From Bacteroidota bacterium (lineage in GTDB: Bacteria; Bacteroidota; Bacteroidia; UBA8524): 11,781 bases of DNA. The stretch covers positions 1 to 11,781 of the forward strand of contig DQHT01000068.1 in assembly GCA_003531115.1 (NCBI GenBank), read 5' to 3'. Under the pieces are notes generated by a model, which saw nothing but the letters and a program-made list of their open reading frames with translations, did no database searches and was not told where the DNA came from. Numbering within the stretch: the stretch's first letter is position 1; every line of letters begins with the position of its first letter. This document shows positions 5,396 to 11,781 of this stretch, piece by piece. Position numbers and translations under genes: made by a program.

Positions 5396-6148
5396 ATGCA
5401 AGCGCCGTACAATGAAATAACCATTCAGTCCCTGCTCCGGAAGCTCCGGATCTTCAATAGGGAAATTGGCGAATACGAGCTCTTCGCCATAACAGAGAAT
5501 TTCGATTATGTGGTCAAGCTCTCCAATGGGAAAATTCTTATCACCATAGAAGAACTTCAGGAGGATGAAAAAGACGCGTTGACCACGGAGAGTCTTGTAG
5601 TTATTGCCAAACGTTTTGTGCCTTCGGGACAAACCATGACGGCTCCTCCGCAAGCGGCTGTAGAAACAGAGGTCAGTCAGGGACCTGCCGTAAAAACAAC
5701 GATTTTCTGGACGATTCTGGCTGCGGGACTGGTCATTATGCTGATCCTGGGAGGACTCGGTTATGTGGATGTGGTCAACAAACAGGCAAAACCGATAGCA
5801 AGGAAAACGGTCGAAACCTATAAAGAAAAAGTCATGACGATCGGCGAAATCGAAAGGGCAAAACCATTGCAGTTTTTACTTTTAAGGTCAGACTACAAAA
5901 AGAACTTTTGGGGTACAAAGATCAGGCTACAGTGTTCCGTTAAAAATACTGCGACGGTGGTTAGTTACAAAGACGTGAAGCTTCAGGTAACCCATTATTC
6001 GGATACCAAAGCGATACTTGGAACCCGGGAATATATTCTTTTTGATAATTTTCCGTCTCAATCTGAGAAGGAGCTGGAGCTTAAGATCGAGAACCTGAAA
6101 CATACCGATTCGATCAGTTGTAAGATCCTTAGTGCGAAGGTGGATTAG
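5396..6148 (+). CDS. Hypothetical single-span membrane protein with C-terminal beta-sandwich-like domain
   Basis: A 250-residue protein I do not recognise. Residues 1-75 form a soluble N-terminal part (ELFAITENFDYVVKLSNGK at 29-47 looks like a small beta domain). A Pro/Ala/Gln linker (78-98) leads to one strong transmembrane helix at about 102-124. A connector with basic and polar residues (125-155) precedes a domain (about 156-250) with strands such as KIRLQCSVKNTA, DVKLQVTHYSD and KELELKIENL. That layout recalls FxLYD or DUF3426-like extracytoplasmic domains, but this is resemblance only. By the positive-inside rule the orientation is not clear-cut. The frame is closed upstream by TGA at 5378, so ATG 5396 is the earliest start. 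It stands alone: divergent from the TolB-like gene, with trhO behind its own promoter about 90 bases downstream. Confidence 0.7.
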   Translation: MQAPYNEITIQSLLRKLRIFNREIGEYELFAITENFDYVVKLSNGKILITIEELQEDEKDALTTESLVVIAKRFVPSGQTMTAPPQAAVETEVSQGPAVKTTIFWTILAAGLVIMLILGGLGYVDVVNKQAKPIARKTVETYKEKVMTIGEIERAKPLQFLLLRSDYKKNFWGTKIRLQCSVKNTATVVSYKDVKLQVTHYSDTKAILGTREYILFDNFPSQSEKELELKIENLKHTDSISCKILSAKVD

Positions 6149-6163
6149 GAGCGTCCCTAAGTC

Positions 6164-6189
6164 TTCCCTCCCTCCCTCCAATCCTCCCT
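6164..6189. repeat. CCCT tetramer tract, G-rich on the minus strand
   Basis: TTCCCTCCCTCCCTCC is followed by AATCCTCCCT. Four C3 runs at 6166, 6170, 6174 and 6186 give four G3 runs on the minus strand with loops of 1, 1 and 9 bases, which meets a relaxed G-quadruplex pattern. The tract lies 16 bases after the stop of the membrane-protein gene and just before the T-run and -7 box of trhO. Confidence 0.65.
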
Positions 6190-6198
6190 GCTTTTTTT

Positions 6199-6206
6199 TA
6201 CCTTTG
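6199..6206 (+). promoter_or_regulatory. TAnnTTTG -7 promoter element of trhO
   Basis: TACCTTTG is an exact match to the Bacteroidota -7 consensus, preceded by a run of T. The trhO ATG at 6239 lies 32 bases after the box, giving a short leader in which CCCAA / TTGGG (6212-6228) could form a small hairpin. No convincing TTG -33 element is visible in the pyrimidine-rich upstream tract. Confidence 0.5.
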
Positions 6207-6238
6207 CCCTGCCCAACTTGAAATTGGGACCGTTTTTT

Positions 6239-7270
6239 ATGAAATTATACAATAAGGAAAACCGTGAGGTCCTCAAGGAGAGGATCTTGCATTCGGAAGA
6301 GAAGCGTAATACCGTTTCCTTCTACAATTATTACCAACTCAAAAATCCGGCATTCGTCCGCGATTATCTCTTTATCGAATTCGACAAATTAGGTGTGCTG
6401 GGCCGTATTTATGTGGCGCACGAAGGCATCAATGCACAGGCTTCCGTTCCACAGCAAAATTGGGATGCCTTTGTTTCCTTTATGGATAGCGTTGATTTCC
6501 TCCACGGACTTCGGCTCAATACAGCTGTTGAAAACGACGACCGTTCCTTTTTTAAACTTATTGTACGCCTCAAAGACAAGATCGTAGCGGATGGATTAAA
6601 CGACGCCACCTTTGATGTTACGGACAAAGGAACCCATCTCTCGGCCGAAGCCTTTAACGCCATTACTGAAAATCCGGAAACCATCCTGGTTGACATGCGC
6701 AACCACTACGAATCAGAAGTGGGGCATTTTGAAGGAGCCTGGTGTCCGGATGTGGATACTTTCCGCGAACAATTGCCCCTGGTGGTGAATGAACTGGCGG
6801 ATAAAAAAGACAAGCCTGTGGTGATGTACTGCACAGGAGGCATTCGCTGCGAAAAGGCAAGTGCCTGGCTTAAGCACAATGGTTTTAAGGATGTGTACCA
6901 GCTGGAAGGTGGCATCATCAAATATGCCCGCGATGCTAAGGCCCAGGGACTTCCTATCAAATTCCGGGGGAAAAACTTTGTATTCGACGAGCGCCTTGGA
7001 GAAAGGATCAATGAGGAAATTATCGCCCATTGCCACCAATGCGGCGAACCTGCTGATACCCACGTTAACTGTGCCAACAAGGCGTGTAACCTTCTGTTCA
7101 TCCAGTGCAAAGCTTGCGGCGAAAAAACGGAAATTACTTGCTCCCCGGAATGTCACGCTATTGTCCAATTACCTGAAGAAGAACAGGTCATCCTTCGCAA
7201 AAACAGAGATCCTGGCATCCGGATATTCTCAAAAGGCCGATTCAGGGAGTCCATAGACCATAGACCATAG
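6239..7270 (+). CDS. trhO: tRNA uridine(34) hydroxylase, rhodanese family
   Basis: TrhO (YceA) hydroxylates the wobble uridine of certain tRNAs to 5-hydroxyuridine in the prephenate-independent, oxygen-dependent route. The 343-residue product has an N-terminal acylphosphatase-like region (RIYVAHEGINAQASVP, 56-71), a rhodanese domain with DMRNHYESEVGHFEGA (152-167) and active-site loop CTGGIRC (198-204, catalytic Cys198), and a C-terminal cluster of eight cysteines (265, 268, 278, 283, 290, 293, 301, 305) suited to zinc. Start: ATG 6239 gives MKLYNKENRE, which fits the family; a TTG at 6218 would add 7 residues but lies close to the promoter and is unlikely. The last codons and the TAG stop lie inside a CCATAGA heptamer array, so the C-terminal residues (Ser-Ile-Asp-His-Arg-Pro) are repeat-derived and unlikely to be functional. 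Confidence 0.93.
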   Translation: MKLYNKENREVLKERILHSEEKRNTVSFYNYYQLKNPAFVRDYLFIEFDKLGVLGRIYVAHEGINAQASVPQQNWDAFVSFMDSVDFLHGLRLNTAVENDDRSFFKLIVRLKDKIVADGLNDATFDVTDKGTHLSAEAFNAITENPETILVDMRNHYESEVGHFEGAWCPDVDTFREQLPLVVNELADKKDKPVVMYCTGGIRCEKASAWLKHNGFKDVYQLEGGIIKYARDAKAQGLPIKFRGKNFVFDERLGERINEEIIAHCHQCGEPADTHVNCANKACNLLFIQCKACGEKTEITCSPECHAIVQLPEEEQVILRKNRDPGIRIFSKGRFRESIDHRP

Positions 7271-7325
7271 ACCATGGCTTTTTCTCGATTGTAATTTGCT
7301 ATGGTCTATGGTCCATAGTCCATCG
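7251..7325. repeat. Inverted CCATAGA heptamer array between convergent genes
   Basis: The left arm is three perfect CCATAGA units (7251-7271) plus CCATGGC. The right arm is GCTATGG, TCTATGG, TCCATAG and TCCATCG (7298-7325). The arms match as an inverted repeat at 23 of 28 positions around a 19-base loop (7279-7297). The array joins the 3' end of trhO to that of the DUF1684 gene and can form a long hairpin in either transcript. The trhO stop codon is the TAG of the third unit. A degenerate further unit (TCTAATG, 7326-7332) contains the DUF1684 stop in register. It could act as a bidirectional terminator, but neither side has a clean adjacent U-tract. Confidence 0.85.
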
Positions 7326-7326
7326 T

Positions 7327-7968
7327 CTAATGCTCCTTCCACGCACGAACCCCCGCCCGAATCGGAATGCCGAGCCGATTCTCCAAAGGCGGGATCGGAC
7401 AGGAATAGCGGCTATTGTAGGCGCAATAGGGGTTGTATGCCCGGTTAAAATCCAGGACTACCGTATCTTCCAAAGGACCGTAGATATCCATATAACGGCC
7501 TCCTCCATAGGTTTCAAAACCATTGGTGGAATCGTTAAAGGGAATAAAATAATAGTTTTCATAACCGGCCTTTTTGCTCAGGTCCAGGTTTTTATAGACC
7601 GATAATTCAAGGGTTTGTCCTTGCAGTTCAAAGTATAAGATCCCATGCTTCACATACCGGGGAAGCCGATCGGTGGTGGTGGGCATCAGAAAAGGTTTTT
7701 CATCGGGGGTGGGCTTAAACTGTGCATTGACCACATAGCTGCCGTCAAAAGGAAAATAGGGGAGTCCGGTAAAATTTTTCCGATCCTTCTCTGTTAGCGG
7801 AGAATGTTCAGGGTCAGCGAATTCAGCATCAGTGGCATGGCGCAGTGAATCATTGAGCAAGCGCAAGGAAGCCGTATCGGACTGCGCGGAACTAAACATC
7901 CCGAAAAATAGCAGAAAACTACTCAGCGCCGCTTTCACTCTTAACAGATTTGGAAATCGCCTCAACAT
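7327..7968 (-). CDS. DUF1684 domain exported protein
   Basis: A 213-residue protein of the DUF1684 family, common in Bacteroidota and Actinobacteria and of unknown biochemical function. The family core is clear: FETYGGGRYMDIYG (151-164) and DFNRAYNPYCAYNSRYSC (173-190), followed by PIPPLENRL. A signal peptide ends near SSAQ (26-29). The ATG at 7968 gives an arginine-rich start (MLRRFPNLLRVK) and a 50-base overlap with the DUF502 gene. A GTG at 7938 would give a more standard leader (KAALSSFLLFFGMF) with a 20-base overlap; I keep the ATG but the choice is open. It is the last gene of the purD operon, and its stop abuts the inverted heptamer array. Confidence 0.85.
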   Translation of the reverse strand: MLRRFPNLLRVKAALSSFLLFFGMFSSAQSDTASLRLLNDSLRHATDAEFADPEHSPLTEKDRKNFTGLPYFPFDGSYVVNAQFKPTPDEKPFLMPTTTDRLPRYVKHGILYFELQGQTLELSVYKNLDLSKKAGYENYYFIPFNDSTNGFETYGGGRYMDIYGPLEDTVVLDFNRAYNPYCAYNSRYSCPIPPLENRLGIPIRAGVRAWKEH

Positions 7969-8539
7969 CGGTTACACCTCCGGAAACAATAAACTTCATC
8001 AACTCTGAAGAATTTCCTTTCAGCGGTTTGATCTTTTCCTTAGGTACCAAAAAGAGGTTTCCTGAAAAGTTATACGAATGGGGAAAATACACCGCTACCA
8101 GCCCTTCAAGTTGGATCGATTTCAGATTTTTACTGGTAACAAAGCCCAGTTTATAAATGCCATTGGTCATTTCTACGGCTACACCTTCGGTAAACTTCTT
8201 TTTATCCCCGACAAAGGCTTCAATAAAGTCCTTGATCATGGAATAGATCACCTTGATGCCCGGCGTTTTTTCCAGAACATGATCAAAAAAGTCGATCAAT
8301 TGTTTAGAGATCAGCCCCTGTCCGATAAACCCAATAAAAGTAATAAAAGAAAGCACAATGACCACTCCCAATCCCGGGATGGTAAATCCGAAAAAATATT
8401 GGGTGTCAATAATGCCGTCAATAAAGGTAAATGCACTATAAATGACATATCCCGTTCCCCAAATAGGAAGGGAGATCAGTAAGCCGGCAAGGAAATAATT
8501 AAAGAGCCGGCGAAAGGTTAAGGGTTTTTTAAAAGTCAT
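7919..8539 (-). CDS. DUF502 family inner membrane protein
   Basis: A 206-residue protein with two N-terminal transmembrane helices (about 12-36 and 56-76) followed by a soluble part. Family landmarks are PIWGTGYVIYS (25-35), the segment TPGIKVIYSMIKDFIEAF (92-109), and later VAVYFPHSYNFSGNLFLVP. The function of DUF502 proteins is not established as far as I know. The ATG at 8539 overlaps the purD stop (ATGA), so its translation is probably coupled to purD, and its 3' end overlaps the DUF1684 start. The pairing with purD may simply reflect shared transcription; I see no motif that links it to purine metabolism. Confidence 0.88.
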   Translation of the reverse strand: MTFKKPLTFRRLFNYFLAGLLISLPIWGTGYVIYSAFTFIDGIIDTQYFFGFTIPGLGVVIVLSFITFIGFIGQGLISKQLIDFFDHVLEKTPGIKVIYSMIKDFIEAFVGDKKKFTEGVAVEMTNGIYKLGFVTSKNLKSIQLEGLVAVYFPHSYNFSGNLFLVPKEKIKPLKGNSSELMKFIVSGGVTDVEAISKSVKSESGAE

Positions 8540-9825
8540 GATTGACGAAGTTTTATAAGATCTTTTCCGATGTCGCGGCGGTAATATTTTCCTTCAAAAA
8601 TAAGCTGTTCTGCCGTGGCAAAGCTATCAGCAAGGGCATTCTCCAGGGTGTCGGCCAGGCTGTTGATGGCAAAAACCCGACCTCCGTTGGTCACGATCCC
8701 GTCCTCCGATTTTTTAGTTCCTGAATGGAAAACCATCGAAGGGGTTGGATGATCCAATCCCTGAACAATTTTTCCTTTAGCGTAAGATTCAGGATATCCT
8801 CCGGAAACCAGTACAACAGTGGCGGAAGTTTTAGGGCTGATCTTGATTGATTTTGTTCCCAGGGTCTGCTCGCAGCTTGCCAGGAGCAATTCGAGCAGGT
8901 CGCTTTCCAACCGGGGTAGAACAGTTTCGGTTTCAGGATCCCCCATGCGCACATTGTATTCGATCACAAAAGGGTCGCCGCCCACATTCATGAGACCCAA
9001 AAAGATAAAGCCCCGGTAATCGATGCCATCTTTTTGCAAGCCCGAAATAGTAGGCTTTATAATACGCTCTTCCACTTTTTGAAGAAAAGAAGCATCCACA
9101 AAAGGCACAGGTGAAATAGCACCCATTCCACCGGTATTCAGGCCGGTATCGCCTTCTCCGATGCGCTTGTAGTCTTTTGCTTCCGGCAAAATAGCGTAGT
9201 TCTTTCCATCGCTCAGCACAAATACCGAAACTTCTATCCCTTTTAAAAATTCTTCGATTACCACCCGGGCAGAAGCTGCTCCAAATTTGGCATCGGCAAG
9301 CATAGCATGCAATTCGGCTTTCGCTTCTTCCAGGGTTTCAGGGATCACAACACCCTTGCCGGCCGCTAATCCATCCGCTTTCAGCACATAAGGCGCCTCC
9401 AGGTTCTCTAAAAAGGCTTTCCCCTCCTCCAGGGTAGTAGCGTTAAACGTTTTATAAGCAGCGGTAGGAATATGATGCCGGGCCATAAAGGCTTTAGCGA
9501 AGTCTTTGGATCCTTCCAGCATGGCTCCCGCTTTTTCAGGTCCTGCTACATGGATATGACGGAGTTTGGGGTCATTTTTAAAATAGTCGACAATACCGGC
9601 AACCAGGGTGTCTTCTCCTCCGGGAAGGAGAAATCCGATCGCATTTTCAAGACAAAATGCCGCGATGGCCGGAAAGTCGAGAATATCCAGTGAAATATTT
9701 GTTCCGTATTGAGCTGTACCAGCATTTCCCGGGGCGATAAAGAGCTGCTCGTTCAGAGGACTTTGTGAAATTTTCCAGGCAAAAGCATGTTCCCGACCTC
9801 CGGAACCAAGGATTAAACTATTCAT
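8536..9825 (-). CDS. purD: Phosphoribosylamine-glycine ligase (GAR synthetase)
   Basis: PurD makes glycinamide ribonucleotide from phosphoribosylamine, glycine and ATP, the second step of de novo purine synthesis. The 429-residue length is standard. It begins with LGSGGREHA (6-14), has the ATP-grasp segment LKADGLAAGKGVV (148-160), the TGGMGAISPVPF stretch (231-242) and the family signature RMGDPETE (293-300). One departure: the usual VGPE-x-PLV motif of the N-terminal domain reads LPGGEDTLVAG (67-77), so its two prolines are replaced. The surrounding DNA reads cleanly without a frameshift. It heads an operon with DUF502 and DUF1684 genes and is divergent from secA across 101 bases. Its -7 box lies 4 bases before the ATG. 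Confidence 0.96.
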   Translation of the reverse strand: MNSLILGSGGREHAFAWKISQSPLNEQLFIAPGNAGTAQYGTNISLDILDFPAIAAFCLENAIGFLLPGGEDTLVAGIVDYFKNDPKLRHIHVAGPEKAGAMLEGSKDFAKAFMARHHIPTAAYKTFNATTLEEGKAFLENLEAPYVLKADGLAAGKGVVIPETLEEAKAELHAMLADAKFGAASARVVIEEFLKGIEVSVFVLSDGKNYAILPEAKDYKRIGEGDTGLNTGGMGAISPVPFVDASFLQKVEERIIKPTISGLQKDGIDYRGFIFLGLMNVGGDPFVIEYNVRMGDPETETVLPRLESDLLELLLASCEQTLGTKSIKISPKTSATVVLVSGGYPESYAKGKIVQGLDHPTPSMVFHSGTKKSEDGIVTNGGRVFAINSLADTLENALADSFATAEQLIFEGKYYRRDIGKDLIKLRQS

Positions 9826-9926
9826 GGCACAAAATTAGACCATTTTGGCTAGCCATAAAGCGACTATTTCACGGCGCTTTGGCAAATTATATTAATTTTA
9901 CCGCCCATTTATAAGCGCTGCAGTGC
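9826..9926. promoter_or_regulatory. Divergent purD/secA promoter region
   Basis: These 101 bases separate two divergent start codons and must hold both promoters. Toward purD there is a good -7 box (9830-9837). Toward secA the best candidate is TAATTTTA at 9893-9900, one base off the TAnnTTTG consensus, with a TTTG only 11 bases upstream, too close for a normal -33. No Shine-Dalgarno sequence precedes secA. No PurR-type operator or purine riboswitch is visible. Confidence 0.4.
9830..9837 (-). promoter_or_regulatory. TAnnTTTG -7 promoter element of purD
   Basis: On the minus strand TAATTTTG matches the -7 consensus and is followed by TGCC and then the purD ATG. The start site would fall at or very near the start codon, implying a leaderless or nearly leaderless message. 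The -33 region (GCTTTATGGC, about 24 bases upstream) contains no clear TTG. Confidence 0.5.
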
Positions 9927-11781
9927 ATGATTGAATCGATAATTAAAGGAATTTCCAAAATATTTGGAAACAAATCAGACCGGGATATCAAAGACGTACT
10001 CCCCCGGATCGGGAAGATAAATAGCCATTTTGACTCCTACGCTTCACTCAGCAATGATGAGCTGAGAGCCAAGACGGCAGAATTTAAGTCGCGTATAGCT
10101 GACTATCTGTCAGATTTAGAAAAGGAAATCGGAGGACTCAAAAAGAGGCTGGAAACCGAGTTGGAGATGGACCTGGGTGAAAAGGAATCCATCTATACAC
10201 AACTCGACAAGCTGAAAAAAGACCGTAATGCCAGGCTGGAAGATATTCTTGATCAACTCCTTGAAGAAGCCTTTGCCGTAGTAAAAGAAACCTCGCGGCG
10301 TTTTAAAGAGAACACGGAGCTCCTGGTAAATGCGACGGATTTCGACAGGGATCTGGCCGCACGTAAGCCCTTTGTAGAGATCAGAGGGAATAACGCAGTA
10401 TGGAAAAATCAATGGGATGCGGCAGGAAACCTGGTTGAATGGGACATGCTTCATTATGACGTTCAGCTCATCGGTGGTATTATCCTCCATCAGGGAAAGA
10501 TAGCGGAGATGGGAACGGGAGAGGGAAAAACCCTGGTATCGACCCTGCCTGCCTACCTGAATGCCCTGAGCGGATACGGAGTGCATATTGTAACGGTGAA
10601 TGATTACCTCGCACGACGTGACTGCGAATGGAACGGGCCTCTGTTCCAGTTCCACGGATTGAGCGTGGACTGCCTCGATTATACCCAGCCGAATTCTCCC
10701 GAACGGAGAAAAGCCTATCAGGCCGATATAACGTACGGTACCAATAACGAATTTGGTTTCGATTACCTGCGCGATAATATGGCCAGGGATGTGGAAGACC
10801 TGGTTCAACGCGAACATCATTATGCCATGATCGATGAGGTGGATTCGGTATTGATCGATGATGCCCGTACTCCCCTGATCATATCTGGTCCGGTGCCCAG
10901 GGGCGACCAACACGAATTTGCCGAGCTGAAACCGCGTATTCAACGTTTGGTCGATGCACAGAAAAAATACCTGAATACCGCGCTTGCAGATGCCAAACGT
11001 TTGATAGAAGCAGGTGACGAAAAAAACGGGGGTATGCAACTCTTCAGGGCATACCGCGGTTTGCCAAAAATGAAGCCCCTGATCAAATTCCTGGGTGAAC
11101 CGGGAATGAAGGCCATCATGCAAAAAACGGAGAATTTCCACCTTTCTGACAACCAGAAGGAGATGCCTAAGGTGGATGCCGAGTTGTATTTTGTGATCGA
11201 TGAAAAAAACAACAGCATTGAACTCACCGAAAAAGGAATTGAACTGATCACCCAGTCGGGAGAAGATACCAGCTTTTTCGTATTGCCCGATTTTGGAAGC
11301 GAGATCGCTGAGATCGAAAAATCGGAACTGGATGAGGAATCAAAACGCAAACGCAAAGAAACCCTGATTCAGGATTTTAGCGAAAAATCGGAACGTATCC
11401 ACTCCATCAACCAATTGCTCAAGGCTTATTGTTTGTTTGAAAATGATGTGGACTACATCATTGCCGATGGAAAAATTAAGATCGTCGACGAACAAACAGG
11501 TCGTGTTTTGGATGGACGGCGTTATTCGGATGGACTGCACCAGGCGATCGAAGCCAAAGAAAACGTAAAAGTTGAGGCAGCTACCCAAACCTTTGCAACG
11601 GTAACCCTCCAGAATTATTTCCGGATGTACCACAAACTGGCCGGTATGACCGGTACTGCAGAAACTGAAGCCGGTGAATTATGGGACATTTACAAACTTG
11701 AAGTTGTTGTTATCCCAACCAATCGCCCAATCATCAGAAAAGATAAAGAGGATTTGGTTTACAAAACCAAACGCGAAAAAT
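9927..11781 (+). CDS. secA: Preprotein translocase ATPase SecA (partial at right edge)
   Basis: SecA is the cytosolic ATPase that drives unfolded preproteins through SecYEG. The frame is open from ATG 9927 to the window end, giving the first 618 residues. Walker A is MGTGEGKT (195-202), followed by [28 protein letters not shown], the Walker B DEVD (303-306) and [12 protein letters not shown]; the [19 protein letters not shown] region and [10 protein letters not shown] come near the right end. Compared with E. coli SecA there are extra stretches at about 60-110 (helical, charged) and 128-174, both before Walker A, and an enlarged preprotein-binding region after SGPVP. These resemble the long SecA of Bacteroidota, around 1100 residues in full. 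The residue before the Walker A Thr is Gly, where E. coli has Arg. Divergent from purD. Confidence 0.97.
   Translation, partial: MIESIIKGISKIFGNKSDRDIKDVLPRIGKINSHFDSYASLSNDELRAKTAEFKSRIADYLSDLEKEIGGLKKRLETELEMDLGEKESIYTQLDKLKKDRNARLEDILDQLLEEAFAVVKETSRRFKENTELLVNATDFDRDLAARKPFVEIRGNNAVWKNQWDAAGNLVEWDMLHYDVQLIGGIILHQGKIAEMGTGEGKTLVSTLPAYLNALSGYGVHIVTVNDYLARRDCEWNGPLFQFHGLSVDCLDYTQPNSPERRKAYQADITYGTNNEFGFDYLRDNMARDVEDLVQREHHYAMIDEVDSVLIDDARTPLIISGPVPRGDQHEFAELKPRIQRLVDAQKKYLNTALADAKRLIEAGDEKNGGMQLFRAYRGLPKMKPLIKFLGEPGMKAIMQKTENFHLSDNQKEMPKVDAELYFVIDEKNNSIELTEKGIELITQSGEDTSFFVLPDFGSEIAEIEKSELDEESKRKRKETLIQDFSEKSERIHSINQLLKAYCLFENDVDYIIADGKIKIVDEQTGRVLDGRRYSDGLHQAIEAKENVKVEAATQTFATVTLQNYFRMYHKLAGMTGTAETEAGELWDIYKLEVVVIPTNRPIIRKDKEDLVYKTKREK

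Noticed and set aside
6218..6238. TTG start for trhO
   Set aside because: The ATG at 6239 gives the family-typical N-terminus and a normal distance from the -7 box.
6706..7168. Minus-strand ORFs of 134 and 151 codons inside trhO
   Set aside because: They are antisense to unambiguous rhodanese and cysteine-cluster coding sequence and are full of shadow-type residues.
10116..11141. Minus-strand ORF of 341 codons
   Set aside because: Despite its length it is antisense to secA, whose Walker A, DEVD and other motifs are unmistakable on the + strand; the product is His/Phe/Ile-rich as expected for a shadow.
10940..11633. Two more minus-strand ORFs (138 and 97 codons) in the right part of the window
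   Set aside because: Both are antisense to the secA reading frame and show Ser/Phe-rich shadow composition.

Overview
This looks like ordinary chromosome from a member of the Bacteroidota, probably the Flavobacteriia. Three things point there. Several starts are preceded by the TAnnTTTG -7 box of that phylum rather than by Shine-Dalgarno sequences. SecA is the long form, with extra segments before and after the Walker A motif. The relatives I recognise (DUF1684 and DUF502 proteins, the stand-alone YciH/SUI1 protein, the DUF486 membrane protein) are familiar from such genomes. I see no phage, transposon, CRISPR array, tRNA or rRNA, and no obvious new defence or mobile system.

Layout. (1) Bases 1-354 are the 3' end of a short-form phosphoglycerate mutase on +. 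(2) Bases 355-1150 are a repeat-rich spacer. It holds a G-rich heptamer array, an inverted pair of 26-bp repeats, a rho-independent terminator, a 55-codon minus-strand ORF with its own -7 box, and an octamer array. (3) Bases 1151-5155 are a compact six-gene minus-strand operon: TolB-like lipoprotein, small beta-barrel protein, DUF486 four-helix membrane protein, geranylgeranyl-reductase-type flavoprotein, YciH/SUI1, nitroreductase. The last four genes are joined by ATGA or TAATG junctions. (4) Bases 5396-6148 (+) encode an unrecognised single-span membrane protein. (5) Bases 6239-7270 (+) are trhO. (6) Bases 7327-9825 (minus) are purD, a DUF502 gene and a DUF1684 gene, the first two linked by ATGA and the last overlapping its neighbour. 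(7) secA starts at 9927 (+), divergent from purD, and runs off the right edge.

The genes are mostly housekeeping: glycolysis, wobble-uridine hydroxylation of tRNA, purine synthesis, preprotein translocation and redox enzymes. The least understood part is the pair at the head of the six-gene operon, a lipoprotein propeller followed 7 nt later by a secreted Gly-rich barrel protein.

The most unusual non-coding signal is a set of short-period arrays (7, 8 and 4 bp) next to gene 3' ends. One is an inverted CCATAGA array between convergent genes. It supplies the stop codon of trhO, and its three direct units put TAG in all three reading frames. A second signal is two minus-strand starts (purD and the 55-codon ORF) where the -7 box ends exactly 4 nt before ATG, which suggests leaderless transcripts.
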